A DNA stretch of 64,000 nucleotides, from the NCBI GenBank assembly GCA_965601975.1, contig OZ271856.1, positions 2,728,001-2,792,000 of the forward strand. Reading direction: 5' to 3'. The stretch comes from JANQIO01 sp965601975 (GTDB lineage Bacteria; Pseudomonadota; Gammaproteobacteria; Pseudomonadales; Halieaceae). The position numbers and the translations under genes are program-made. Every line of letters starts with the position of its first letter. Position 1 is the stretch's first letter. Positions 16,001 to 24,257 of the stretch are shown in pieces. The notes below the pieces were generated by a model. That model saw nothing but the letters and a program-made list of their open reading frames with translations, ran no database searches and was not told where the DNA came from.

Positions 16001-17143
16001 ATGAACGAGCCGTCCAGAAGCCGCGTTAAACGGCACCTGCTGCTGTTGGCCATGGTCATGCTGCTGGCGGCTGTTGCGCTGACGTTTACCACGGCGCGCG
16101 CCTGGCTGGTGGCCTATACCCTGCCCGACTATCCCGACTGGCCCGCACCGCAGACCCGTCTGTCGGCCGACGATCGCGGCGAGATCTATTTCCCCAGCCG
16201 CAGCCCCTACGACCTGGAAGTTATTCTCACCGATCTGTCCCTGGCGCCGCCCACCACGGGACTTGGCTACCTGAGCTACCCGGAAACGGCGACGGCCGAG
16301 AACCCGGTGCCCGCCATGGTCATCCTGCCGGGCAGCGGCGGCATCGCGCCAGGCCGGGAGCACGCCTATGCCCGCTGGTTCAACGACCGGGGGATTGCCG
16401 CGTTCGTGATCGAGTACTACCAGCCCCGGGGTTTCGGGCCGGATTCGAACTACATGATTCGCACCTCAGCGGTCACGGAGTTCGACCTGATCGCCGATGC
16501 CTACTCAGCCCTCACGCTGCTGGAGAGCAGCCCGCTGATCGACGGGTCGCGAATTGGCGTCATCGGTTTCTCCTACGGCGGCATGGCGGCGCGGCTGGCG
16601 GCCGACCAGCGCATCAGGGATGCGCTCGCCGGGAACGTCCCGCCATTCAGCCTGCACATCGATGTGTATGGCCCCTGCTACCAGGACCTGCAGTCACCCG
16701 CAGTCACCGGCGCACCCCTGCTGACCCTGCGGGGCACCGAAGACGCCTCCAACGACCTGCCCGCCTGCACCCGCCGGGAGACGGAGCTTCGCGAACTGGG
16801 CGCCAGCGTCACGGCCCGGGTCTACGAGGGTGTCGGCCACGCCTGGGAAGTGGAGCGGCCGCGGGCCATGAGTGAAGAGTCGCCCTATCTTTCCGGTTGC
16901 GAAGTGACCTACGACAGGCAGGGCCGGCCCTACCTTCATGGAGCGCCCCTGGTTGATTACCAGGCCGACGCGTCACTGGAAACGAAGGTGACGGCCCGCT
17001 TCAGCAGCAACCTCCGCTTCAAGGACTGTGTCGGCTACGGCTATATCGTGGGCCGCGACGAGGCGGCCCACGACCGTGCCAACGCAGACATCACAGCGTT
17101 CCTGGCAGCCGTTTGGCCGACCGCAGAGGACCCTTCGGACTAG
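16001..17143 (+). CDS. Membrane-anchored dienelactone-hydrolase-like alpha/beta hydrolase
   Basis: A 380-residue protein with an N-terminal membrane helix (HLLLLAMVMLLAAVALTFTTARAWLVAYTLP), so the catalytic part probably faces the periplasm. The hydrolase core has PAMVILPGSGGIAPGREHAYARWFNDRGIAAFVIEYY and the nucleophile elbow GFSYGGMAARLA; Ser replaces the Cys of true dienelactone hydrolase. The acid is near LLTLRGTEDASNDL and the base His in YEGVGHAWE. Substrate unknown; an extracellular ester or peptide-like bond is plausible. It stands alone, with 39 nt after the SGNH gene. Confidence 0.8.
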   Translation: MNEPSRSRVKRHLLLLAMVMLLAAVALTFTTARAWLVAYTLPDYPDWPAPQTRLSADDRGEIYFPSRSPYDLEVILTDLSLAPPTTGLGYLSYPETATAENPVPAMVILPGSGGIAPGREHAYARWFNDRGIAAFVIEYYQPRGFGPDSNYMIRTSAVTEFDLIADAYSALTLLESSPLIDGSRIGVIGFSYGGMAARLAADQRIRDALAGNVPPFSLHIDVYGPCYQDLQSPAVTGAPLLTLRGTEDASNDLPACTRRETELRELGASVTARVYEGVGHAWEVERPRAMSEESPYLSGCEVTYDRQGRPYLHGAPLVDYQADASLETKVTARFSSNLRFKDCVGYGYIVGRDEAAHDRANADITAFLAAVWPTAEDPSD

Positions 17144-17347
17144 CCCGAACGCGCAGTCGCAATTCCGTTTACCTCGAATACAATTCTCAAAGCAGGTTTC
17201 CCGAGCGCAACTATACTGCTATGGATGCGCCGCGCGCAGGTTCAGGGATATGGCCGGTTCGCGACTTGCCGGCAACGCGAGGCGCTTCCTCGGCACGTGG
17301 TGTAGTCCCGCGTCGGGCGACAGAAGAAGAGCGAACAGGGCCGAACA

Positions 17348-20300
17348 ATGAAACCGTTCTCCAGGGTATGCCAGGGGCTGGCAGGCTTTTTGATGTGGGC
17401 GCTTGCGTCAGCCGGCAGCCATGCCACCGATTACATCACCACTCTGACCTTGCAGGATCCGGGCGGACTGAATGATTTGCCCGTGCCATTTGTCGAACAG
17501 GTGGTATTCCGGTGGAGCATCGATCTCAATGAGGGCTCCCAGACCGAGGGTGAGCTGACGGCACTTTCCGTCGAGCTCTACACTGCCCTGAACGCCGGCG
17601 ACTGTGTCAGCCGCAACAGTGGCTGTGAGCAAACCTACTACGACCAGGTCATCTCCGGGAGCACCATCCGGCCGCTGCCGGGCACCGAGCGCACCAGCAA
17701 CGACCCGATATGGGACTTCGATCTCAGCACCCTGACACTGGAGCAGTTCCGCAATATCGATTTCGGCACCATTCCCTCCACGACCGGGCGGCAGGTACTG
17801 GTGACCGACGGGCTGAGCCTGCCGCTTGATGGCGTCGTCCGTATGGACACCTATGTCAACGGCGCCGAAACCAACGTCACGGTCGCGCAGCTCCAGTCGC
17901 AGCGCACGGTCATCGATGACGGCAGTGCATCGACCGCGCTGGCGCCGGCCTGCTGCACCACCCTGGCCTTTGTTGCGAACCTTACCCACGGCTGGCAATT
18001 CACACCGACCCGGGATATCACCATCAACGCCCTGGGCTGGTCGGACCCCGACCAGCTCGGCCTCAACTTCGATCACGAGGTGGGCCTGTTTCACGTCGAC
18101 AGCGACCGCCCCATCGTTACCCGCACGGTGACCACCAACTCCCGGCTCAGCAATGGCTATCGCTACGAAAACATCGCGCCTCTCCGGCTCAGCGCCGGCG
18201 AAACCTACATCATCGCGGGCTATGACCCCGGTGGAGCGTTGGAAGAAGGCGCCGGCGATCGCTACGCCCTGGCGCCGGTTGCCGATACGGTAATCAGCGA
18301 CGCCATCAGCTATGAGGGCTACGTGTCCGCATCGGGCGCCGGCGGACTGGTGAAACCCAACGGAACGCCGGCTCCGGAAATCGCTTGCTGCGCCCGCTGG
18401 GCGGTGAACTTCGAGTTCGACGAGTCCGCCGGGCAGCTGTCCGGCCCCTGGTCGGGCGGCCAGGCCAACCCGCCGGTGGCCGGCTTTACCCCGCCGCTGC
18501 AGCCCGCCACGACCACAGTGGTCTCCGACGGCACCGACGGCCTGGCTGTGTTCAGCTACAACAACAACTTCCCCTATCCCACCATCTTCGGCAGCGGCGC
18601 CCGTGACTCCTGGGAATTCAGCACGGTGGCTTCCGCGACCGGCCCAGTGGATCTGGACCCGACCTGGTCGGGCTACCACGCCTTCTTCCAGGTGCGCACC
18701 TTTCTCGAGTTCTTCCTGATACGCGACGGCGTCACGATCTTCAGCGACACCCTGGTGACCGAGGGACCGATCAACTGCTGTACGCCGCCCTCCGGCGGCT
18801 TCGGCTACCCCAACGCCAGCCTGCCCGACCTGGGCTTTTCAGTCGATGTCCAGGCCGGCGATATCTACGGTTTCCGGCTGGCGGGCAGCAACGGCGACCA
18901 GGACTCGCGCATGTTCGGCACCCTGTCGGTGAGCGTGTTCAACCCGGTTTCTGTCGCCAACCCGATCGCCGATGTCACTGTGCAGGAGGATTCCGGGATC
19001 ATCGTCATCGATGTGTCAGACACCTTTACACCCCCGGAGGTCTTTGAGCCCGACATCAGCATTGAGAATCCCTCGCTATTCGGCGCGTTCAGTGTGACCT
19101 ACTTCATCGGCGGTGGTGTGCTGGAGCTCGAACTGGCTCCGGACCAGAACGGCAGCTCCGAAATCAAGCTGGAGGTCACCGCCGAGAATGGCAGCACAGC
19201 CACCGACAGCTTCATTGTCACAGTGCTGCCGGTAAACGATGTGCCGCTCTCCCAGGGACCGCTTCCCGACCTGGAGCTCGTGCTGGGCGACCCCAACCCC
19301 ACCGTCGACCTGGGTTCGCAGTTCACCGATGCGGACATCGCGACCAATGGCGACAGCCTCAGCTATAGCGCCAACAGCGTACCCTCCGGCATCGTCGATC
19401 TATCCGTTGTTGCCGGAGAGCTGGTGATCGAAGGCATCGGCGTGGGAACCACCACGGTGACGGTGACCGCAACGGACGAGGCCGGTGAGACCGCCTCGGA
19501 GTCTTTCTCCGTTGTCACCGAAGATCCGGAGTTCCTGGGTGATGCCGTGCTGGTGCAGGCAGTGACAGGCACCGATCCCGATACCGGTGAAGACCTGACC
19601 TTCGTCGCCATCAACGCTACCGGCCTGCCCGGCGAGTCCACCCAGACCGTCGAACTGCTGACCGCCAGCTCCTGTTCGGACGGCACGCTGGGCGAAGATG
19701 CGGTGGTGTTTGCCGAGGTCATCATTCCCGCCTTCGACGAAAACGGCGAGGCCTTCCTGACCAGCGTAATCCCGACCCCGGGCCCGATCGGCAGCTATGC
19801 CACCGCGCGCATCCGCGGCCAGTTCTCCAGCGGCGAGTCCGCCTCCTGCGTGGTCGCCGGACCCGACAATGATTCCTGGGTACGCGCCCTCGAACTCGCC
19901 CTCACCCCCAGCGGTGAAGTCAGCATCGGTGATGCCACCGGCTTCCTGGACCGAGAGGGCAACGCCCGCTGGTACCGGTTCCGGATCCAGCCCGGGGCCC
20001 GGGTGACGGTGGACCTGTCGTCACTGCCGAAGGACTACGACCTGTTCCTGTTCAAGGACATCGCCGCCGTGTTCCAGGAGCTGGAAGGCGACAACGACGT
20101 CGACGGTCTCAATCGACTGGGGGCGGAGTTCGCGCCCTCCACGTTTGCACCGTCGACGTTTGCACCGGCGTTGTTCGCACCTTCGACCTTCGCGCCGGAC
20201 GCCTACGCGCCATCGACGTTCGCGCCGTCGACATTCGCATCCTCAGTATTTGCACCTTCGACATTTGCACCGTCCACCTTCGCGCCTTCGACCTATTCAC

Positions 20301-23300
20301 CGTCGACCTTCGCGCCGTCCACGTTTGCGCCGTCGACTTTTGCACCCTCGACCTTTGCGCCCTCCACGTTCGCGCCGTCGACTTTCGCACCGTCCACGTT
20401 TGCACCGGAGAATTTCGTCAGCGCCCAGGTACGGTCCCTGATCGCGGTGTCCGCGCAGCCGGGAACGGGTTCGGAGCAGGTGGTGGCAGACACCTGGAAC
20501 AATACGGGCTTTTTCTACGTGCGCGTGTCCGGCAAGAACGGCAGCTTCGACGTGGGCACGCCATTCCAGCTCGACATTGAAGTGGACGGCGTCGACTGCA
20601 CCGGCGTGGAGCCGCTCACCGAGACCGTGTTCGCCACAGCCAACGACTACCGTTCGATCATTCTCTGGGACAGCGGCCGCATCAACGCCGACCCCAGCAA
20701 TACGCCATCTGAGGTGGCGGAGCTGAGGGCCAACCTGGATGCGCTGGCCACCCGGCCCGAGGTCAACGGCGTGCTGCTCGACCTCGCGGAATTCAGCGCC
20801 GTACAGGCCCTTCAGCTCCAGTCTGACAACAACGTGGCCTGCCCCTACGCAGACAACCTGACCGCCGAGGCGATCAAGGGGATTATCGACGAATACCGGG
20901 AGTCCAATCCGAATATGGCCTATGTGGTGCTGGTCGGCAGCGACAGCCACATTCCCTTCTTCCGCTACCCGGACCAGGGCCTGCTGGGGCCCGAGCAGGA
21001 TTACAACCCGCCGGTATCCGACGGCACCCAGTCCCAGTCCGCGCTGCGGTTGAACTACATCCTCGGCCAGGACCAGTACGGGGCCGCGAACACCCTGTCC
21101 CTGCGTGACGGCATCTTCCCGCTGCCGGGGCTGGCGGTGGGCAGGCTGGTTGAGACCGCGCGCGACATGAACGAGGTGCTGGAGGCGTACCTCGCCACCG
21201 ACGCCGGGGTCGTCGACACGCCGACTTCCACCCTGGTGACCGGGTACGACTTCCTGACGGACGCCGCCAACGAGGTGCAGTTCGAGCTGGTCGCGGGCAC
21301 CGCGGTTGCGCGCAATGACACCCTGGTCACCGCCGCCGATATCTCGCCGGACGATCCGCGTTCCTGGACCGCGGACGACCTGCGCCGGGAACTGCTCGAT
21401 GAGCGCGAAGACATTGTGTTCCTGGCCGGCCACTTCAGCGCCAACAGCGCACTGGCCGCGGACTACAAGACCACGACCCTGACCACCGAGCTGGCGGCTT
21501 CCACCACGGACTTCACCAACGCGATCGTGTTCAGCGCCGGCTGTCACTCCGGCTACAACATCGTGAACGAGGACATCGTCCCGGGCGTCACCCAACCGCT
21601 GGACTGGCCCCAGGCCTTCGCCCGCAAGGGCGCCACCCTGATTGCCGGCACCGGCTACCAGTACGGCGACACGGACTTTGTGGAATACGGTGAGCGACTC
21701 TATGCGGGCTTTGCCCGGGAGCTGCGCACCGGTCTCGGCCGGGTGTCCATCGGCGAGGCCCTGGTGCGCGCCAAGCAGGATTATCTTGCCACCACGCCGG
21801 ACATTCGCGGACTGCATCGCAAGACCATCATCATCAGTACGGTGTTCGGCCTGCCCATGCTGAGCGTGGACATGCCCGGCGAGCGCATTGTCGAGCCGCC
21901 CTCCGCCCCGACCATCACCCCGGCGCTGGTCGCCGGCAATCCCGGTGAACTGCTGGGCCTGCAGGTGGCGGATATCGGCTACCGCTTCGAGGACGGATTC
22001 GACGGCGAACCGCTGGAACAGACGGTGGAGTTGACCAACCTCGAGGGAGGCACGCTGACGGCGACCTATTTCGAGGGCCCGCAAGGCGTGGTCTCCAACC
22101 CGGCCGAACCCGCCCTGCCGCTGTACACCCGCAACGTCACGCCGGTCATCACCGATCCGCTGAACCTGCTGTCACTGCGGGGCGTCGGCTTCCGTGGCGG
22201 CGCATGGAATGAATCCGTGGTGCTGCCGCTGACTGGAGCGCCGACCACGGAGCTTCGGGGTGTCCACACGCCGTTTACCTCCCCGGTCTACTTCCCCATG
22301 CGGCTGGCCAACAGCAACTATTTCGATGCGCTGACCGGCGGCGGCACCACCCTGCTGCATGTGACGCCGGTGCAGCATCGCTCGGCACAGATCGGGGATA
22401 TCGACTCGATTCTGCGCAAGTTCTCCACCCTTGGCTTCCGCCTGTACTACAGCGGGAACACGGTGGTCTACGGACCCAACCTGCCGGCACTGGCGGGACC
22501 GCCCACCATGTCGGGCGTCGAGGCGGTCATCGACGGCAATGACATCGTGTTCTCGGTCAACGTGATCGGCGATGCCTCCGCCGGCATCCACGAGGTGTGG
22601 GTGACCTACACGGACACCTCCGGCGCCAGCGGCCAGTGGATTTCGCTGGACCTGACCCAGGACCCGGTGAACTCGACCCTGTGGTCCGGACGCCTCGCCG
22701 GTGCGGTGGGTGCGCCCTATGACTACATCGTGCAGGCAGCCAGCGGTACCGGCCTGGTGACCATCAACGACAACTTTGGCGCCTTCTTCAAGATCGCCGG
22801 CAGCGCCGGAGGACCGCCCCCGGGCGAGGACCCACCGGAACCCGCAGTGACAGAGCTGACCCTGGACGCGCCCTTCAGCGGGGCCTACGGCGACAAGGTG
22901 AGCGTCAGTGCCAACCTGAGTGCCGAGTTGTTCCCGTTGGAAGACGCCAACGTCGTCTTCACCATCGGTGGCGCCGGGCGTGTCGGGCGCACCGATGCGA
23001 ATGGCGATGTGACCGTGGAACTGCCGCTCACCGCACCGCCGGGAGACTACGCGATTACCGCGTCCTACGCGGGTAACGCGGAGTTCGAGCCCGCCGACGC
23101 AGAACAGATGATCACCATTACGCCCACGGCAACGTTCCTGTCCTTCGAGTTCGGAGAGCAGAGCCTGGGAGTCAATGGCATCGAGCCCGGTCTGTCGGCA
23201 CGTTTGCTGGACGCTGCTGACCGGCCGCTGCTGCAGCGCACGGTCTACTTCACGCTGGAAGGCGGTCCGGTGCCGCCACAGACTGTGGCGATGATCACGG

Positions 23301-24130
23301 ACAATACCGGGCTGGCGCGGTTGCGGGCACTTCAGGTCCCACCGGGCAGCTACACCGTTACCGCCCGCTTCCTCGGGCAGATCCCGACCAGCGACGGCGT
23401 GCTGGAGCTGGATGACCCGGTGTATGAGCCTTCAGAGAACAGCACGAGCATCCTGCTGGAGTCCGCCTGCCCGTCAGACAGCGGGGCCGCGTTGTTTGCG
23501 GCGCAGGGCGCAGGCACGGCGTTTGCAGCAAACACCTCCAGCAAGAAGGGCAAGAAAGGCAAATCCGGGAAGCATCGGCGGGATGATGACGACGATGATG
23601 ACCATGACGACGATGACGATGATGACCGTGGGCTCGTACTGGACGGCTTCTGCTACATCACCAGCGACGTGCGCGATCCGGTCAAGGTCCGCAATGGCAC
23701 CCTGATCATCGGCGAGGGCGTGACGATGCGCGGCAAGATCGACCAATACGGCGAAGGCAGCGTCATCGTGCTGGAAACCGCCGTGGTGAAGCAGAAGATC
23801 ACCGAGCGCGGTCCCGGCAGCATCATCGTCCACGGCGAGGTGACAAAGAAGATCCGGGAGCAGGATGCCGGCAACATCGAGATCGGTGAAACCGGCCACG
23901 TCAACGGCAACGTGGACGAGACCCGCGACGGCTCCATCCTCATCAGCGGCAGCGTCCGCGGCAACGTCAAGGAAACCGGCGACGGCGACCTTGTCGTCAC
24001 GCCCACCGGGTTTATCAACGGCAAGGCCCAGGAGCGCGGCGAGGGCATGCTGGTCAATGACGGCACGATCAGGAAGTCCCGGCCGCGGGATGACGACGAC
24101 GATGATGATGACGAGGACGACGACGATTGA
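17348..24130 (+). CDS. Giant secreted mosaic protein: cadherin/Ig-like domains, PPC-like domain with FAPST repeats, gingipain-like (C25) protease core, charged linker and bactofilin-like beta-solenoid
   Basis: A 2260-residue exported protein. Signal peptide 1-26 (LAGFLMWALASAGSHA). Residues about 30-535 form beta-rich modules of unknown family with paired cysteines (ACCTTL, IACCARW, NCCTPP). About 537-725 are two Ig/cadherin-like repeats. About 839-927 and 1022-1075 look like one bacterial pre-peptidase C-terminal domain (ARWYRFRIQPGARVTVDLSSLPKDYDLFLF ... FFYVRVSGKNGSF) split by 19 FAPST pentapeptides. About 1092-1508 resemble peptidase family C25: His1362 in LAGHFS and Cys1399 in SAGCHSGYN, 37 residues apart as in clan CD proteases. 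About 1845-1928 is an Ig-like repeat. A Lys-rich stretch, an Asp run (2079-2093) and a repetitive bactofilin-like solenoid (about 2098-2244) end in an Asp/Glu tail. Function unknown; a surface or secreted protease-adhesin is my inference. SD upstream is weak. Confidence 0.85.
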   Translation: MKPFSRVCQGLAGFLMWALASAGSHATDYITTLTLQDPGGLNDLPVPFVEQVVFRWSIDLNEGSQTEGELTALSVELYTALNAGDCVSRNSGCEQTYYDQVISGSTIRPLPGTERTSNDPIWDFDLSTLTLEQFRNIDFGTIPSTTGRQVLVTDGLSLPLDGVVRMDTYVNGAETNVTVAQLQSQRTVIDDGSASTALAPACCTTLAFVANLTHGWQFTPTRDITINALGWSDPDQLGLNFDHEVGLFHVDSDRPIVTRTVTTNSRLSNGYRYENIAPLRLSAGETYIIAGYDPGGALEEGAGDRYALAPVADTVISDAISYEGYVSASGAGGLVKPNGTPAPEIACCARWAVNFEFDESAGQLSGPWSGGQANPPVAGFTPPLQPATTTVVSDGTDGLAVFSYNNNFPYPTIFGSGARDSWEFSTVASATGPVDLDPTWSGYHAFFQVRTFLEFFLIRDGVTIFSDTLVTEGPINCCTPPSGGFGYPNASLPDLGFSVDVQAGDIYGFRLAGSNGDQDSRMFGTLSVSVFNPVSVANPIADVTVQEDSGIIVIDVSDTFTPPEVFEPDISIENPSLFGAFSVTYFIGGGVLELELAPDQNGSSEIKLEVTAENGSTATDSFIVTVLPVNDVPLSQGPLPDLELVLGDPNPTVDLGSQFTDADIATNGDSLSYSANSVPSGIVDLSVVAGELVIEGIGVGTTTVTVTATDEAGETASESFSVVTEDPEFLGDAVLVQAVTGTDPDTGEDLTFVAINATGLPGESTQTVELLTASSCSDGTLGEDAVVFAEVIIPAFDENGEAFLTSVIPTPGPIGSYATARIRGQFSSGESASCVVAGPDNDSWVRALELALTPSGEVSIGDATGFLDREGNARWYRFRIQPGARVTVDLSSLPKDYDLFLFKDIAAVFQELEGDNDVDGLNRLGAEFAPSTFAPSTFAPALFAPSTFAPDAYAPSTFAPSTFASSVFAPSTFAPSTFAPSTYSPSTFAPSTFAPSTFAPSTFAPSTFAPSTFAPSTFAPENFVSAQVRSLIAVSAQPGTGSEQVVADTWNNTGFFYVRVSGKNGSFDVGTPFQLDIEVDGVDCTGVEPLTETVFATANDYRSIILWDSGRINADPSNTPSEVAELRANLDALATRPEVNGVLLDLAEFSAVQALQLQSDNNVACPYADNLTAEAIKGIIDEYRESNPNMAYVVLVGSDSHIPFFRYPDQGLLGPEQDYNPPVSDGTQSQSALRLNYILGQDQYGAANTLSLRDGIFPLPGLAVGRLVETARDMNEVLEAYLATDAGVVDTPTSTLVTGYDFLTDAANEVQFELVAGTAVARNDTLVTAADISPDDPRSWTADDLRRELLDEREDIVFLAGHFSANSALAADYKTTTLTTELAASTTDFTNAIVFSAGCHSGYNIVNEDIVPGVTQPLDWPQAFARKGATLIAGTGYQYGDTDFVEYGERLYAGFARELRTGLGRVSIGEALVRAKQDYLATTPDIRGLHRKTIIISTVFGLPMLSVDMPGERIVEPPSAPTITPALVAGNPGELLGLQVADIGYRFEDGFDGEPLEQTVELTNLEGGTLTATYFEGPQGVVSNPAEPALPLYTRNVTPVITDPLNLLSLRGVGFRGGAWNESVVLPLTGAPTTELRGVHTPFTSPVYFPMRLANSNYFDALTGGGTTLLHVTPVQHRSAQIGDIDSILRKFSTLGFRLYYSGNTVVYGPNLPALAGPPTMSGVEAVIDGNDIVFSVNVIGDASAGIHEVWVTYTDTSGASGQWISLDLTQDPVNSTLWSGRLAGAVGAPYDYIVQAASGTGLVTINDNFGAFFKIAGSAGGPPPGEDPPEPAVTELTLDAPFSGAYGDKVSVSANLSAELFPLEDANVVFTIGGAGRVGRTDANGDVTVELPLTAPPGDYAITASYAGNAEFEPADAEQMITITPTATFLSFEFGEQSLGVNGIEPGLSARLLDAADRPLLQRTVYFTLEGGPVPPQTVAMITDNTGLARLRALQVPPGSYTVTARFLGQIPTSDGVLELDDPVYEPSENSTSILLESACPSDSGAALFAAQGAGTAFAANTSSKKGKKGKSGKHRRDDDDDDDHDDDDDDDRGLVLDGFCYITSDVRDPVKVRNGTLIIGEGVTMRGKIDQYGEGSVIVLETAVVKQKITERGPGSIIVHGEVTKKIREQDAGNIEIGETGHVNGNVDETRDGSILISGSVRGNVKETGDGDLVVTPTGFINGKAQERGEGMLVNDGTIRKSRPRDDDDDDDDEDDDD
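20129..20413 (+). repeat. 19 tandem 15-bp units encoding FAPST pentapeptides
   Basis: Nineteen consecutive 15-nt units encode FAPST or close variants (FAPAL, FAPDA, YAPST, FASSV, YSPST, final FAPEN), residues 928-1022 of the giant protein. Third-codon positions vary while the peptide is kept, so the repeat is selected at protein level and is not a recent slippage product. It lies inside what reads as one PPC-type domain. Confidence 0.95.
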
Positions 24131-24257
24131 GTCCTGCTCGCAGACACCTGGTGCCGGGTTCAATGCCCGGCTGCAGCTGACTTGCCTCTCGCTGGCCGCG
24201 CCTTTGATGGGCTATGATCGGCCAGTAGACCTTTGCCATTAGCCGTCCACCAGCACC

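Noticed and set aside
17144..17347. A riboswitch or structured leader before the giant gene
   Set aside because: Short hairpins (GCCGG/CCGGC, GAGG/CCTC) and a TATACT -10-like box at 17212 are present, but nothing matches a riboswitch class that I know; GC-rich sequence gives such stems by chance.
17408..18679. A 423-codon minus-strand frame at the start of the giant gene
   Set aside because: No recognisable sequence and antisense to the exported protein's N-terminal modules.
20297..22084. A 595-codon open frame on the minus strand inside the giant gene
   Set aside because: The opposite strand codes for the FAPST repeats and protease core with clear motifs; the antisense product is low-complexity and has no start signal.
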